Shown: positions 32,047 to 43,976 of the stretch, one piece after another
How positions within the stretch are numbered: position 1 is the first letter of the stretch
Layout of the letters: each line of letters opens with the position of its first letter
Assembly (NCBI RefSeq): GCF_009905375.1
Contig: NC_133650.1
Coordinates: 63,553,669 to 63,617,668 of the forward strand
DNA from: Apium graveolens
Lineage: Eukaryota; Streptophyta; Magnoliopsida; Apiales; Apiaceae
Reading direction: 5' to 3'
Length of the DNA stretch: 64,000 bases
Made by a program: the position numbers and the translations under genes
Notes under the pieces: generated by a model
What the model saw: the letters and a program-made list of their open reading frames with translations, nothing else
Databases searched by the model: none
Told to the model about the DNA's origin: nothing

Positions 32047-32687
32047 GTCAAGTCTTCTATTAATTCAAACTGGAGATCTTGAAGTGCAGTCTCAAAGTAA
32101 AGAATTGCAGATCAGTTTAATATCCAAGATAAACAATCAACAAATAATCCAACAGCTGGATTGACAAGTCTACAAAAAGCAGCTTGAAGAGTGTGCAAGC
32201 TCAATGGCAAAGATTAACTGACAGAGAAAGATTAAAGTAAACACGGGATGCTAAAGACATGCTAAGGCAGAAATGGAAGATTTGCTTTTCTATAAATAAA
32301 AATGACAAGTGACAGTTTAGAAAAGCTAATAGCATGTTTATTATCCAATGTGTAAACCAGCAGTTAACTGAGTCATAAAGTTAACATTGGTCCTCTAGTT
32401 AGAAGTAATAATTTAGATCAAATCTCTTGTATCGCTCTCAAGAAGAAGCTGAGCTCTTTAACATCAAAGAGCTTACAAATTTTGTAGCAAAAAAATCTTA
32501 ATTTTTAATATAAAAATTAAGTGAGTTTTGAAGATTTGTGTTCTTTATTTTCTGCAAGTTTAAATTCTGCATGAACACTTTTCTATACAAGATTTAATTT
32601 ACTTTGTTCAACCATTAACTTTCAAGAAAAGCCTAAAATCAGAAAAACACATTCACCTCCCATGTGTGTGATTCATTACGTAACAAG

Positions 32688-32700
32688 TGGTATCAGAGCA
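32688..32700 (+). promoter_or_regulatory. Primer-binding site of element C (tRNA-iMet)
   Basis: TGGTATCAGAGCA lies two bases after the 5' LTR end, the standard plant Ty1/copia primer site. Confidence 0.95.
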
Positions 32701-32736
32701 AACACTGAAAGTAAACAGATTCAAGATCTTGGAAGA

Positions 32737-35113
32737 ATGAATACACAGAATATCAGTAGCATCAAAATTCCTACCTTTGACAAAGCTAAGTACACTCTTT
32801 GGAAAAAGAAAATGATGTTATTTATCAAGATGGCCAATCCATTCTATATTCAGATCCTCAAGAATGGACCCTTCGTTCCTATGGTAAGAGTTGAGAAATC
32901 TACAGATAGAGACATGGTCATACCAGCTCATTATGCTCCTAAAGATCCAGCTGAGTATTCTGACCCTGAAAAGGAGAAAGTCTCCCTGTATAGCAGCTTG
33001 TAATTGATATTGATTGAGTCACTTGATAATATGATGTACAACAATATTGTTAACTGTGACACTACCAAGCAAATATGGGAGAAGATTGAAATACCCTGTG
33101 AAGTAACTGAGGAGGTTAGATCTAATCAAAGAAGGATACTGATTTCTCAGTATGAGGGTTTCATGGCTAAGCCCAAGGAAAGCATTACTGATGTGTTTGA
33201 AAGATTCAATAAGCTGATAAATGACTTGCAACTTCATGAAAAATACTATGAAGCTGAAGAGGTGAATCTAAAGTTCTTGCTTACTCTTCCTGATATTTGG
33301 AACAGAAAATCTCAGCAACCAGGGAAGGAAGAGACTTAAGCATAATAACTCTGGAAGTTCTATATGAAATTCTCAAAACATATGAACTAAAGATGATTCA
33401 AAGGCAATCATTGAGATCTGGCCAAGGACATATTTTAAATGGCTCAAGTGCTTTAATAGTAAATGAAGGTCAAACATCTAATGATGAACCAAGATCTCAT
33501 ATTTCAGTTGCCTCAACAAGTGAGCAGAGAACAATTGTTTCACGGGAACAAGTCATTCTGGAATTGGAAAAGGATGAGTTCTATACTCTTGAAGAACTAG
33601 ATGAGCTAGATCAGTCAATGGCCTATCTGGCTAGAAAATTCTCTAACATTAGAGTAAGGAAGCCAAGATACTTCAAAAGTAAAGGACAGTCTTTTAACAA
33701 AGATAACATCTGGAAGGAAAAAGGGAAGTACAATTCTGATGGTAAGAGTGGTTACAAAACTGGATCTGTTGACAGATCTAATATAAGGTGCTTCAATTGT
33801 GATGAACTAGGCCACTTTGCTACAAATGCAGGAAACCCAATAAGGCAAAGAAAGATAAGGCTTATCTTGAACTTGAAGCAAAGTATAAAGCTCTTCTGAA
33901 GAAATAACAAAACAAAGCTTATATTGCAGAAGGTAAAGGTTATAATGACTCTGAAAATGATGAAGATGAAGAACTTGGAAACTATACATTCATGGCCTTG
34001 GAGCAAGGAGAATAATCCACATCTAAACCACAGGTACCAACTCTTACCTCCACAGATTTAAATGTGAATCAATATAAAGAAACTGTTGAAAAGATGAGCA
34101 TATAAATGTTTCACATTCAAACAAGCATGGTTGCTGCTAATGAAGAAGTTAGCAGATTAACAAAGTTAAATGAGAAGCTTGAAAGTGAAAAACAAGAAGC
34201 TGAATTATTGACGGTGGAGCTTGAAGCTTTGATACAAGAAAATGGCTATTTGAAAAACAAGCTCAGGTGTGCAAATGAGATTGAGGTTGTGCTAAGGGAA
34301 AAACTGGAGAAAAGTGAAGTAAAGTTGAAGTCCTTCAAGAATGCATCCAAATTGGTTGGTCAGTACTATGAGAAAAACAAATGTGCAAACATTGCTATTG
34401 GTCTTGATTATGATGCCTTAAACAGAAAAAAGAAAAACACTGGTGACAAAGGAAAAACAACAAAGAGTGAAAATGTTCCAGCAATGCTGAGAAATGTTGG
34501 GTCACCTGTGTTTAAGACTTGTGAGGTAAACTTCAGTGAAGTAGAATTGATCATCAAGCAAGAAATTGCAGATGAGGACAAAGAAAACAAAAATGCAAGT
34601 TCAACTTAATCTTCCAAGGATGAAGGAAATCTTATGGACAATCAAAGTGCCAAGACTCCTGTCAAAGAAACCAAGATTGAAGATGCAATAAAGAAGAAGA
34701 AAAATAGAAATGGGAGAAAGGGGATAACCAAAAGCAATAATCTGACCTATGTTGTAGATGTTCCTGGCAAGAAGTGTGGATAATGTGGTTCTACACATCA
34801 TCTAACTGACCTTTGTAAAAAGGGTGTTAGTAAGCCAACAGAAGGAGCTTGCAAATACAATGAAGCATATTTGAATGATCCCTACTCATTCGGTGATAAG
34901 TTTGACTACATCCCTTGCAACTTGAAAGTGATGAAGAGTTGCCACAAACTGAGAGTAGATCTTAAAGAATCAGAAATTGAGTCTACAGTAGAAAGGGATA
35001 GTGCACAGCAATCATTGAATTCTATTTTATTTGAAACAAATCACTCTACTTCTGCTAAATCAGTTAACAAGAAGAAAGTACCCAACACTGCTTGGGTCAC
35101 TAAACACACCTGA
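32737..35113 (+). pseudogene. gag: Element C gag, broken
   Basis: Starts MNTQNISSIKIPTFDKAKY at 32737, 37 bases after the PBS. N-terminal capsid features include YTLWKKKMMLFIKMANP and a QIWEKIE helix. Stops or shifts occur at 33001, near 33320, near 33826, 33905, 34013, 34103, 34607 and 34782. The base lost near 33826 destroys the last Cys of the first zinc knuckle (CFNCDELGHFAT...). The second knuckle at about 34775-34815 has a stop in place of a residue. The long charged helix (34106-34400) is well preserved. Gag ends at the TGA at 35111, in a different frame from the protease that follows. Confidence 0.88.
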
Positions 35114-35138
35114 ATCTTATTTTGTGCAGGGCAAAGTG

Positions 35139-35636
35139 AAGAAAGTCATATAGATCATTGACAGTGAATGTTCCAGATATATGACAGGTGATAAGGCCCT
35201 GCTATCATAGTTTGAGGAGAAAGCTGGCCCATTGGTGACCTTTGGAGACAACAACAAAGGATTCACAATGGGATATGGCAAGATTGTTTCTGCAAAAGTT
35301 GTCATTGATGATGTAGCACTAGTAGCTGGTCTTGAGGTGAATCTTCTCAGTGTTAGCCAATTTGCAGACAAAGGCTTTGAAATTTTATTCAACACAGAAG
35401 AATGCATCTTTATCATCAAGAAAACTGGTGAAATTGCTCTGAAAGGAGTAAGGAAAGGAAGCTTGTTTGTTGCAGACTTGGACTCAACAAATAAGGATGG
35501 TATTTGCTGCTTCTACACCAAGGCATCAGAAGAACAAAACAAGCTATGGCATAAGAAGTTGTTTCACTTGAATTTCAAGGCAATTAACAACTTAGTCAAA
35601 AAGGAGTTAGTGAGAGACATGCCCAAGTTGGAGTTT
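35139..35636 (+). pseudogene. pol: Element C protease and start of integrase region, with active-site change
   Basis: The aspartic protease triad DSG reads DSE here: codon GAA at 35166-35168 where B, D and E1 have GGA. A stop (TAG) at 35151 takes the place of the Trp in B, and another lies near 35208. From 35232 the frame is open through the flap region and GAG-pre-integrase (LWHKKLFHLNFKAINNLVKKEL) to MPKLEF. There G1 has inserted with the target duplication AGTTT. The rest of pol continues at 39527. Confidence 0.88.
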
Positions 35637-38600
35637 GGTAATAACCCCAATTTTTGGAATTTTTGAAACACTGATGAATAGTAACTTTTTGTTGATGATG
35701 CTGATTAAGGAAAATTATCAGAACACGCTATATATGAGTGTTCTTATGGAAATTCTAAGATCGTATTACTTTCCATAACGTAAATGAGTGTATGTAAAGG
35801 TCGTCAGAATTCGAATTCGAACACTTTGATTTTTCCCAAAAATCCACCAGTTACCGACATAATTGAGTATAAGGTAACATGATTAAAAGGATTTTTATTC
35901 GAGGATTATAAGAGAGGATCATAAAAGGAATATAAATTATTGAGAAAGGTTAGGGGAACCCAAGTAATAAGATCCTGGATATGATCCCTCAAACGACGAA
36001 CGAGAACGAAAGTTAAACGAACCGTATAACAGATAAGCGGTCATTAGCAAAGTAATTAAGGGTTAATCAAAGATGTTAGTGGATGATGATGTCATCACAC
36101 CACAAGGAGAATACATGTGTTAAAAGGATGACACAAGCATGATGACATAAGCATGACAAGGGGTTTTGTTTTGTTGGTTGATTATGGGCCATGTAAAATT
36201 TACCATAATAAAAAGCTAAAAGATTTTCCAAGCTAAAAGAAAAGGGAAAGCACCCAAGAAAACATCATCTTCTCCCCCCAATTCTTTGCTCTCTGCTTTC
36301 CAAGAAAAGCAAGGAAGAAAATTTTCAAAACCCAAGCTACACACCTTCAAAAATTAAGAAGTTTATTTCCTTAGCTTCCATAATTCATGACTTAGTTATG
36401 TTATGAGTTTGAAGTCAAGATTCCAAGGTTTACTAAGCTAATCAATTCATCAAAGTTCTTAATGAATAGTGTTTTCAAGAAACTAACTTTGTGTTTTCTT
36501 ATGTTTTCTTCAAGATCCAAGCTTAGTAGAGATAGTTAGTGGTTATTTATGGCTTCCTAAGTGATTCTCCACTATCCAATGCAGGTATAACTTCTCAAAC
36601 CCTTAGTCTTAAGTTTTGTTTGTTTGGATTTCCTAATGTTTAGATGATGGGTTAGTATAATGGGTGTGTAATCATGTTTAGAGCTTTTTTTAGTAAGTGG
36701 TATTGTTGATTTTGGAGTTAGGAGTGATACTTTTGGATTTGAAGTTCTTGGTCACATTTTGACTTGGTTTAAATGAATAAATTAAGATCTTGAGTTATGG
36801 TTGAATGATCTTGTATTGTGGTTGAATGATGGTGGAATAGTGTTGATTGGTGGTCGTTTGATATGGAATTGATTTGGTAAAATTTGGGAATCGCTAAGTT
36901 ATAGCCGTCGTAATGCCCAATTTTCCTTAGACTGTTTTGTGCATGACTTTTTCACCGGAACACTCACTGCCATGAACTGACCATTACCATACTTTAAAAG
37001 TTTATGATTCAAGCTTCATTTTGATATGTCGTTCGCTTAGATCTGATTTTCGGTTTAGGAGAAACGACCATTTTAAGTAATGGCGTTTCGCGAGCGAACC
37101 CCCAAACCTCAAGTAATTTTGAGACCATAATTGAGACCCGTAAATGATCAATCGAAACACAAAAACAATTATTTAAGGTGTATTAGGCAGTTGGTAAAGT
37201 ACTCGCGAAAGAGTCGCCTTAAAATTCATAACGGTTAATTTATTAAAATTTGTGGAGCCGAGGGTACGCAAGCGATTAACACAAATCATTAAGCGTATAA
37301 GCGACGGTAGGCTACCGTTAGGGTATGAGTGAGTTTTGACTAGTTTCTTAAGCGACCGTGGTCTAGTTCCGGCTTATGTTGTTGTTCATAGGTTACCGGA
37401 CACACTCTAAGCTTAAGTCTACCCCAGAACACTCAGGCAAGTTTTCTACCCGTTATATTGTTGTTATGATGTAAATATGTATATGCATTATCTTGAGATA
37501 AGTGCATGACTGTTATTAGCAAATATTGCGATATATTGGAGCATGTTGATATGGTATATATATGCATGTTTTTAAATCTTGATATTCTATTATCAATTCA
37601 AATGCTTATGAACTGCATAATACATATGCTAGAGATAAGCAGTAGTTGCGTATACCCTTAGTATAGGGGACCCAAAGGTGAACATTTTTCTAAACCGGGA
37701 GTCGATGTTCCCGAGTATAATATATGTATATTTATATATATATATATATATATTTCTATAACTATTAATCGAATAAGGTATATTCGATGGTTTTGAATAA
37801 TAATCAAACTTATTTTCGATTATTCAAATAAGGACCGTACTTTCGTATAAGTATATCTTTTGTTATTTATTATTCGTTTCAAGTATGAGTTCTAAAACTT
37901 CTACTTCAATTATTTTTATAAATATATTCCTTTATGGTAATATTATTTAAATAATAATATTCAGATATTTTCTAATATATCAGGACTGATTTATTTTATT
38001 AAATCATCATTACTCTAAACCTTCTTTAAAATGTTTTCGAGTCTTCAAAATGATTTTAAAAGTTAGAGTGAATCCCAAAACTCATTTTTAAATTTAAGAT
38101 CTCCCTTTCGAAGGGGACTTGAATACTCGCTCAAAAAAATCTAAGGGATCCGGCTCTGTGGTGTATTTTATATTCGCAACGAGGTTGCTGTTTTGAGAAA
38201 ACAATTTGATTACTTGCCCAATGTTCGGGAAGTAAGTCTATCTAATTGAGTCGGCATAAGCGACAGGCCGGGGTACGGTCTATGAAGGTGTAAGAGGCTG
38301 GGTGACAGTCCATCCACGCATGAGTGGTCGGGTAACGGTCTAGCGCGAGGTCCTAATGCGGCCATGGTGATGACCGGCGAGGAATTCATCCATCTACAGT
38401 AGAAAAGGTTAGTTAATTGGTATCTTTGCCTGATCAGCAAGATATCGGGTTTATGCCAAAGCTTTCTTCTTTCCAAATTCATAGGGTATTATAACTCTGT
38501 TTATAATTTTCATAACAGAGGGTTTCAAGAAATGTATGAGATATATATATAGGTGTATATATATATCGAGAATTAATGAAGTATCTAGTAACTTTATTTC

Positions 38601-39521
38601 TTTAAATGATATTTCAAAGATTGAATATATTCAAGTCTTATCTTGTAGTCTCATCTATGTGATGAACTTTTGAAACTGATTATACCTTGAATGGTGGTAG
38701 TTCAAGTAGTATACGGAAAAGGTATAAGTATATTGGATTATCTTGTAACTTCATCTTTTCAACTTATATATGGTTAATGATTATCTTATGCATGACAAAG
38801 ATTTTCAGAAAAACGTTGAGACAAGGTTAGATATATGAAATCACCTTGCAATAATATTTTTATACAGTTATAAACTGGAACGCTGTGTATATTATGCATG
38901 GAAGAGGACTTCCAAGATTTTGAAAAGTATATATACATATATAATGAATATTTTGCCACTTGGTCGCGTTAAAATATCAAACTTTGTTCATTTCTTCTTG
39001 ACCAAGACTTTCATGAGTACTATGAGAATGCTCATATATTGTTAATTATTATACATATTATTTCGTTGGGCTTGTTTCTGACCCTTGCTTTCTTCTTTCA
39101 TCACACAACAACAGATAGACAAGATGAACAGGACCAAGCTCCCAATTCGCAATCGGATAGGAAATGTTCCGCAGTTTCCTATAGGCGTTGATGCCGCTGT
39201 AGCTGAGGTAGGATCTACTAATAGGCTAGGGTTTCAACTGTTGATGTACGAGACTTATGTATATTTATGAATTATGATAATGACAAAGAATATGTAAATT
39301 TATTCAAAAACCCTTTTGAGGTGTAATAACTTATAATTGTGGATTAAAATGACTTGTGTTATTTTTAGTATTCATCTCTGAAACTATAACTTGTGGTATG
39401 TATGTGTATATTATGGGGTCACAATACGCAGTAGTTGGTTGTTTATTAAGATTAAGTGTTATTAAGGGAAATGGAACTCGTGACAACCCGGATCCCCGAC
39501 CCCGGATTTGGTGGTGTTACA
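35637..39521 (+). mobile_element. G1: Ty3/gypsy-type solo LTR (3,885 bp) inside element C
   Basis: It begins GGTAATAACCCC and ends GGTGTTACA. The start would be the usual TGTAATAACCCC if the first base had mutated from T. AGTTT at 35632-35636 and 39522-39526 is a perfect 5-bp duplication, and removing the insert restores a continuous C reading (LEF then AQVEVYEACQK). No protein domain, PBS or PPT lies inside. The sequence is AT-rich with a (TA)n run near 37731-37753 and a GC-richer patch at 38210-38360 with repeated GGTAACGGTC-like phrases. A long solo LTR of the Tekay/Del chromovirus type is the best reading. Length and termini support this; the family assignment is inference. Confidence 0.75.
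37731..37753 (+). repeat. (TA)n microsatellite inside G1
   Basis: Uninterrupted alternating T and A. Confidence 0.85.
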
Positions 39522-39526
39522 AGTTT

Positions 39527-42206
39527 GCTCAAGTTGAAGTCTATGAAGCTTGTCAGAAAGGAAAGATGAAAAGATCTAATCACAAGTCAAAAACTATGAA
39601 TTCTATTAGTGCACCATTGCTGCTTATTCACATGGACTTATTTGGGCCAGTAAATGTCTTATCAATTTCAAGGAACAAATATGCACTTGTGATGGTGGAT
39701 GATTTCTCAAGATACACTTGGGTAGAGTTCATGTACTCTAAAGATGAAACTCCACATATCATAAATGAGCACATCAAGAAGATAAAAAAACAGGCTAAAG
39801 ATTACAATTGTGTGAAAAAACTGAGAAGTGACAATGGAACGGAATTCAGAAATGCTACATTAAGTGAATTCTGCAAAGGCAAAGGCATTGTTCAAGAGTT
39901 CTCAGCTTCCAGGACACCTCAACAAAATGGAATAGTTGAGAGAAAGAACTGAACATGGGTTGAAGCTGCTAGAAAATGCTGCAAGATGCCAAATTGCCAA
40001 CTAGTTTTTGGGAAGAGGCTGTCAACACTGCATGTTATACTCAGAACATATATCTCATTAACAAGGCACATGGAAAGTCACCCTACTCAATCATGTCCAA
40101 GAGGAAACCTACTGTAAAGCATCTTCATGTGTTTGGAAGCAAGTGTTACATTTTGAAAGACAACTCTGAATATGTGGGAAAATTTGACTCAAAGGTTTTT
40201 GAAGCAATTTTTCTGGTATATTCACTGGAAAGAACAGCCTACAAAGTCTACGTGATTGATTAAAAGAAGATCATGGAAAGCACAGATGTGACCTTTGATG
40301 ATGACAAGTGTCCAGGCTTGGAATGCCTTGATGATAACGAGGCTGAAGCCCTTGCATTTGAAAACCTCAACATTGATAGTGATTCTGATGGAGAAGATGA
40401 AGTTAATGCACAACAAATGATGAATGAAGAGACTACTGAACAGGAAAATCATGGGAATGGAAGCTCATCTCAAACACCTGAATTTGATAGCACAAACTCA
40501 GGGGGAGAAAGAGAAGAAGGATCTACCAGTCATATCAATAATGAAGAAAATGATGAAGGCACAAGTCAACAAACTCACACAAGGAAGTGGGATAGAAGTC
40601 ACTCTAGAGAAGCAATTATTGGTGATCCTACTGCTGGTGTGAGGATTAGAAGTGCAACTGCTAATGAGTGCTTACATGCATGTTTTCTGTCTCAAGTAGA
40701 GCCTAAAAAAATTGATGAAGCTCTATTGGATCCTGACTGGATATCTACCATGCAGGAAGAGCTGAATCAGTTTGAAAGAAGCAAAGTCTGGAAGTTAGTT
40801 CCTGCACCAAAGAACAGAAACATTATTGGACCAAAATGGGTGTTCGGGAACAAAATGGATGAAAATGGTACAGTTACCAGAAACAAAGTAAGGTTGGTTG
40901 CAAAAGGCTACTCACAAGAAAAAGGAATTGATTATGATGAAACTTTTGCTCCTGTTACAAGACTTGAAGCTATAAGAATTTTTCTAGAATTTGCTGCACA
41001 TTCAAATTTTAAAGTGTATCAAATAAATGTCAAAAGTGCCTTTCTGAATGGTGAGCTAGAAGAAGAAGTTTATGTGCAACAGCCTCCTGGCTTTGAGGAT
41101 CCAAAATTTCCAAATTTTGTGAATAAGTTACTCAAGGCTCTATATGGACTAAAACAGGCACCTAGAGCTTGGTATGACACACTATCAGATTTCCTATTGA
41201 AGTATGGTTTTACTAGAGGAACCATAGACAAGACTCTCTTCTACAAGAAACATGGTGAAGATATGATCCTAGTTCAGATCTATGTGGATGATATCGTCTT
41301 TGGTTCTACTAATGAGAAGCTGTGCCAAAGATTCTCCAAGTTTATGCAAAGTGAATATGAAATGAGTATGATGGGGGAACTAAGTTATTTCCTTGGACTT
41401 CAAGTCAGCTAAAGAAGTGATGGTATCTTCATCAGCCAAACTAAATATGTTAAGGGTCTTTTGAAAAAGTTTGGAATGGTTTATTTTTCACCTGCATCTA
41501 CACCTATGTCTACTGCAACAAAGTTGGATGAGGATAAAAAGGGCAAAAGTGTAGATATCTCAAGCTACAGAGGGATGATTGGATCATTGCTTTACTTAAC
41601 AGCAAGTAGACCAGACATCATATTTGTAACATGTCTGTGTGCAAGATTTCAAGCCAATCCAAAAGAATCACATTTGATGGATGTAAAGAGGATTTTCAGA
41701 TACTTAAAGGGGACTCCTAACTTGGGATTATGGTATCCTAAGGGAACTGGTTTTGAAGCTGTTGGATATATAGATGCAGATTTTGTTGGATGCAGGGTTG
41801 ACAAAAAGAGTACCAGTGGAAGCTGTCAATTCCTTGGACAAAGACTTGTATCTTGGTACAACAAGAAACAATAATCTGTATCAACTTTTACAGATGAAGC
41901 TGAATACATAGCTGCAGGAAGTTATTCTGCTCAAGTGCTTTGGAGTAGAAATCAGCTAATGGATAATGGCCTAGTGTTACACAAAATTCCTATCATGTGT
42001 GGCAATACTAGTGCTATATCTATAGAACTAATTCAGTTAATCATTCTAGGACAAAGCACATTGATGTGAGGTACCATTTTATTAGAGAACATGCTATTAA
42101 TGGTACCATTGAGCTCATTTTTGTACCAACAGAAAAACAACTAGCTGACATTTTTACTAAACCTTTGGATGAAGCAACTTTCACTAGACTTGTTAGTGAA
42201 ATTTGA
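39527..42206 (+). pseudogene. pol: Element C integrase, reverse transcriptase and RNase H, broken
   Basis: Integrase: YEACQKGKMK, first Asp in HMDLFGPV, second in RSDNGTEF, Glu in QQNGIVERKN, then a stop (39949) and a frameshift near 39975. RT (40273-41412) is nearly open with [32 protein letters not shown] and YVDDIVFGS (41281-41307). The first catalytic Asp is Asn (codon AAT at 41026) where B has GAT. A stop at 41410 follows. RNase H (41461-42206) has YRGMIGSLLYLTASRPDI, YIDADF and ADIFTKPLDEATFTRL with stops near 41872 and 42204 and one more frame change near 42025. The protein is close to B. Confidence 0.9.
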
Positions 42207-43607
42207 ATGCTCAATTTTTCATCCTAAGGCAAAAACTCAGCTAATATTTTACAGCAGATTAATCTCCAGTATATCAAAATTAATTTGATTAAATTGGAAA
42301 TTAATTGAAATATGAATTATAAATATTTCAGAAATCTCTGCATATTTGTCATTCAAATTCAATTAACTTGGAAATTTTCAAATTATGAGTAAACTGCTTA
42401 GTTGTTAATTTACATCCTTAATATGTAAAATTAACTCAAGGCAGAATGACAATAACCAAAAATATTTAGAGAACTGAGTATAAATTGACTTCTCGACAAG
42501 TCATTTTAGGACTTCTCGAGTGAGTCCTCGATGAGTCAATTTACTGACTTCTCGAGTGACTTCTCGATAGGCTTAAAATGACTTATCGATAAGTCCTTGT
42601 AGAGTTCTCTAGTAGTATTCATTCACAGAGTTCTCTGCAAGTACAATTTTTTTTACTTATCAATAACTCAGAACTGAGATAATTTAAATTAATAAATTAT
42701 CTTGGTAAAATACTTTTGGAAAATTTATTCTAATTTTATTTTGAATTCATTCAAGTAAAAGTTAGAATTAGTTCAGTCCACTTTTTGGACAAACTGGGTA
42801 TTTATTTGACATTTCGATAAGTCAAGTTTGAGTTCTCAATAAGAGTAATTTAAAATGACTTCTTGACATGTACTTCACTTCTCAAAATGACTTCTCGATA
42901 GACAAACTCCAAATGTCTATTTTTGAGTTCTCGACAAGTCATCTACTTTTACTGTAAATACCCAGACTTCTCGATTATTTTAACTTGGAATTTCTTGAAA
43001 TTCGAAGCAAACTGAATATTTATTAATTCATATTCTGCCTATATGAAGTTAATAAATACCAGATCAAAAGAAGCAAAAAGTTTGAAAAACTGAAATAATT
43101 TAATTCATAAATTACATTCAGCAAAATACTTTTGACATACTTTGTCTATAATTACTCTGACTTATTGACATACTTACGTGCTTATATTTTTTTTGTTGAA
43201 ATATGTTAGTCTAATGTAAGTAGACTAGTACTTTATATCTGATGTTTTGAGAAAGTTGTTAATGGTTAAATTATTTGACTATATGCTGATAGGCGGAGTT
43301 ACTTTTGTGTAGTGAGTACTTGTTTATTTGCATGGGGAATAGTTATTCTAAATAGTGAACTAAGATACTTGAGTACTTGCATGGGGAATAGTAACTAGTC
43401 ATTTCAATCTATCAAATATGCTTATGTGATTATTACTCTTATTATCCGGGCAACTCAAGAGTCTCTTGGTTTCTATCTTTACTCCCTCTATAAATTAAAA
43501 TGCTTCACCCTTTATCATTCATCACTACTCTTATTCTCAACAAACATCTAATTTCAAACTCACCTCTTGTTCATCTCTCTCTCTCTCTCTCTCTCTCTCT
43601 TACGCAA
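42207..43607 (+). promoter_or_regulatory. C post-pol spacer: iterated motif, dead TATA, then TATA box and leader of ORF2
   Basis: No ORF in the first 1.3 kb. TCGAYAAGTCA-like units cluster at 42485-42615 and 42810-42970, as in B. Where B has TATAAATACCC, C has TGTAAATACCC (42953-42960), so that box looks mutated. Beyond 42970 the sequence no longer resembles B. A new TATA box, TATAAA, is at 43489-43494. A CT-rich leader of about 115 bases with a (TC)n run (43574-43600) follows and leads to the ORF2 ATG at 43608. Internal promoter function is inferred. Confidence 0.5.
43574..43600 (+). repeat. (TC)n microsatellite in C ORF2 leader
   Basis: About thirteen TC dinucleotides lie just before the ORF2 start. 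It is typical of plant 5' UTRs. Confidence 0.9.
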
Positions 43608-43976
43608 ATGGATGCCCCAGTCTTCTACAGACTTATTCATGGAGCTTACCAGCCTGTCCATCATCTGGATAAAGACCAAATTTACTTTTATCCTTTCGGA
43701 CTATGTGTCCGTCTCAGGGGGGTTGTTTGCAGCCCCTTTGATATTTCACGAGAGATCTTTGACGAACTCTCGTGGGATGATCAACTCAGCATTCTTTTCT
43801 TTGAGATGGAAGTCTCTCTCGAGCTGGAGGGACGTGCAAGGGTAGCTGAGCAGCAACGCCTTGTTGCTTTGGAGTTGCAGGATAGGATCATCTCTCTTGT
43901 ACACTCCATGTCCAGAGCTTACCAGCGCAGGGCAAGGAGGTTGGAGGCTGAGAAGAAGAAACCCAAATTAGAGTAG
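43608..43976 (+). CDS. Element C ORF2: small charged protein, 122 aa, unknown function
   Basis: This intact ORF starts MDAPVFYRLIHGAY after a CT-rich leader. The N-terminal half is rich in aromatic residues (YFYPFGLCVRLRG). The C-terminal half is a long charged helix, with SILFFEMEVSLELEGRARVAE and a stretch of Arg/Glu ending EKKKPKLE. It lies between pol and the ORF3 relic, as in D (12281-12550), and shares its layout and weak similarity over the helical half. It is open while all other genes in this old element are broken. That could be chance for 369 bases, or recent selection in the family. No known domain, signal peptide or membrane segment. Confidence 0.6.
   Translation: MDAPVFYRLIHGAYQPVHHLDKDQIYFYPFGLCVRLRGVVCSPFDISREIFDELSWDDQLSILFFEMEVSLELEGRARVAEQQRLVALELQDRIISLVHSMSRAYQRRARRLEAEKKKPKLE

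Larger units (their letters stand above)
31222..32685 (+). repeat. Element C 5' LTR (1,464 bp)
   Basis: It starts TGTAATATATAATAG and ends GATTCATTACGTAACA. U3 contains a 22-bp tandem array (31654-31808), many TCGAYAAGTCA units (31855-32060) and an 11-bp inverted repeat (32017-32046). A TATA box, TATAAATA, follows at 32291-32298. It is followed at once by the PBS, which makes it a 5' LTR and not the lost 3' LTR of B. Confidence 0.94.

Noticed and set aside
31222..32685. Reading this LTR as the 3' LTR of element B, since B ORF3 reading stops just before it
   Set aside because: A PBS follows it at once, it pairs with 45524-46986, the flanks are near-identical 5-bp copies, and B ORF3 resumes after the second LTR. 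B's own 3' LTR is at 60386.
39085..39270. A 61-codon ORF in G1 (NRTKLPIRNRIGN)
   Set aside because: It lies inside a long LTR, is short and has no domain. It may be leader sequence of the parent element.
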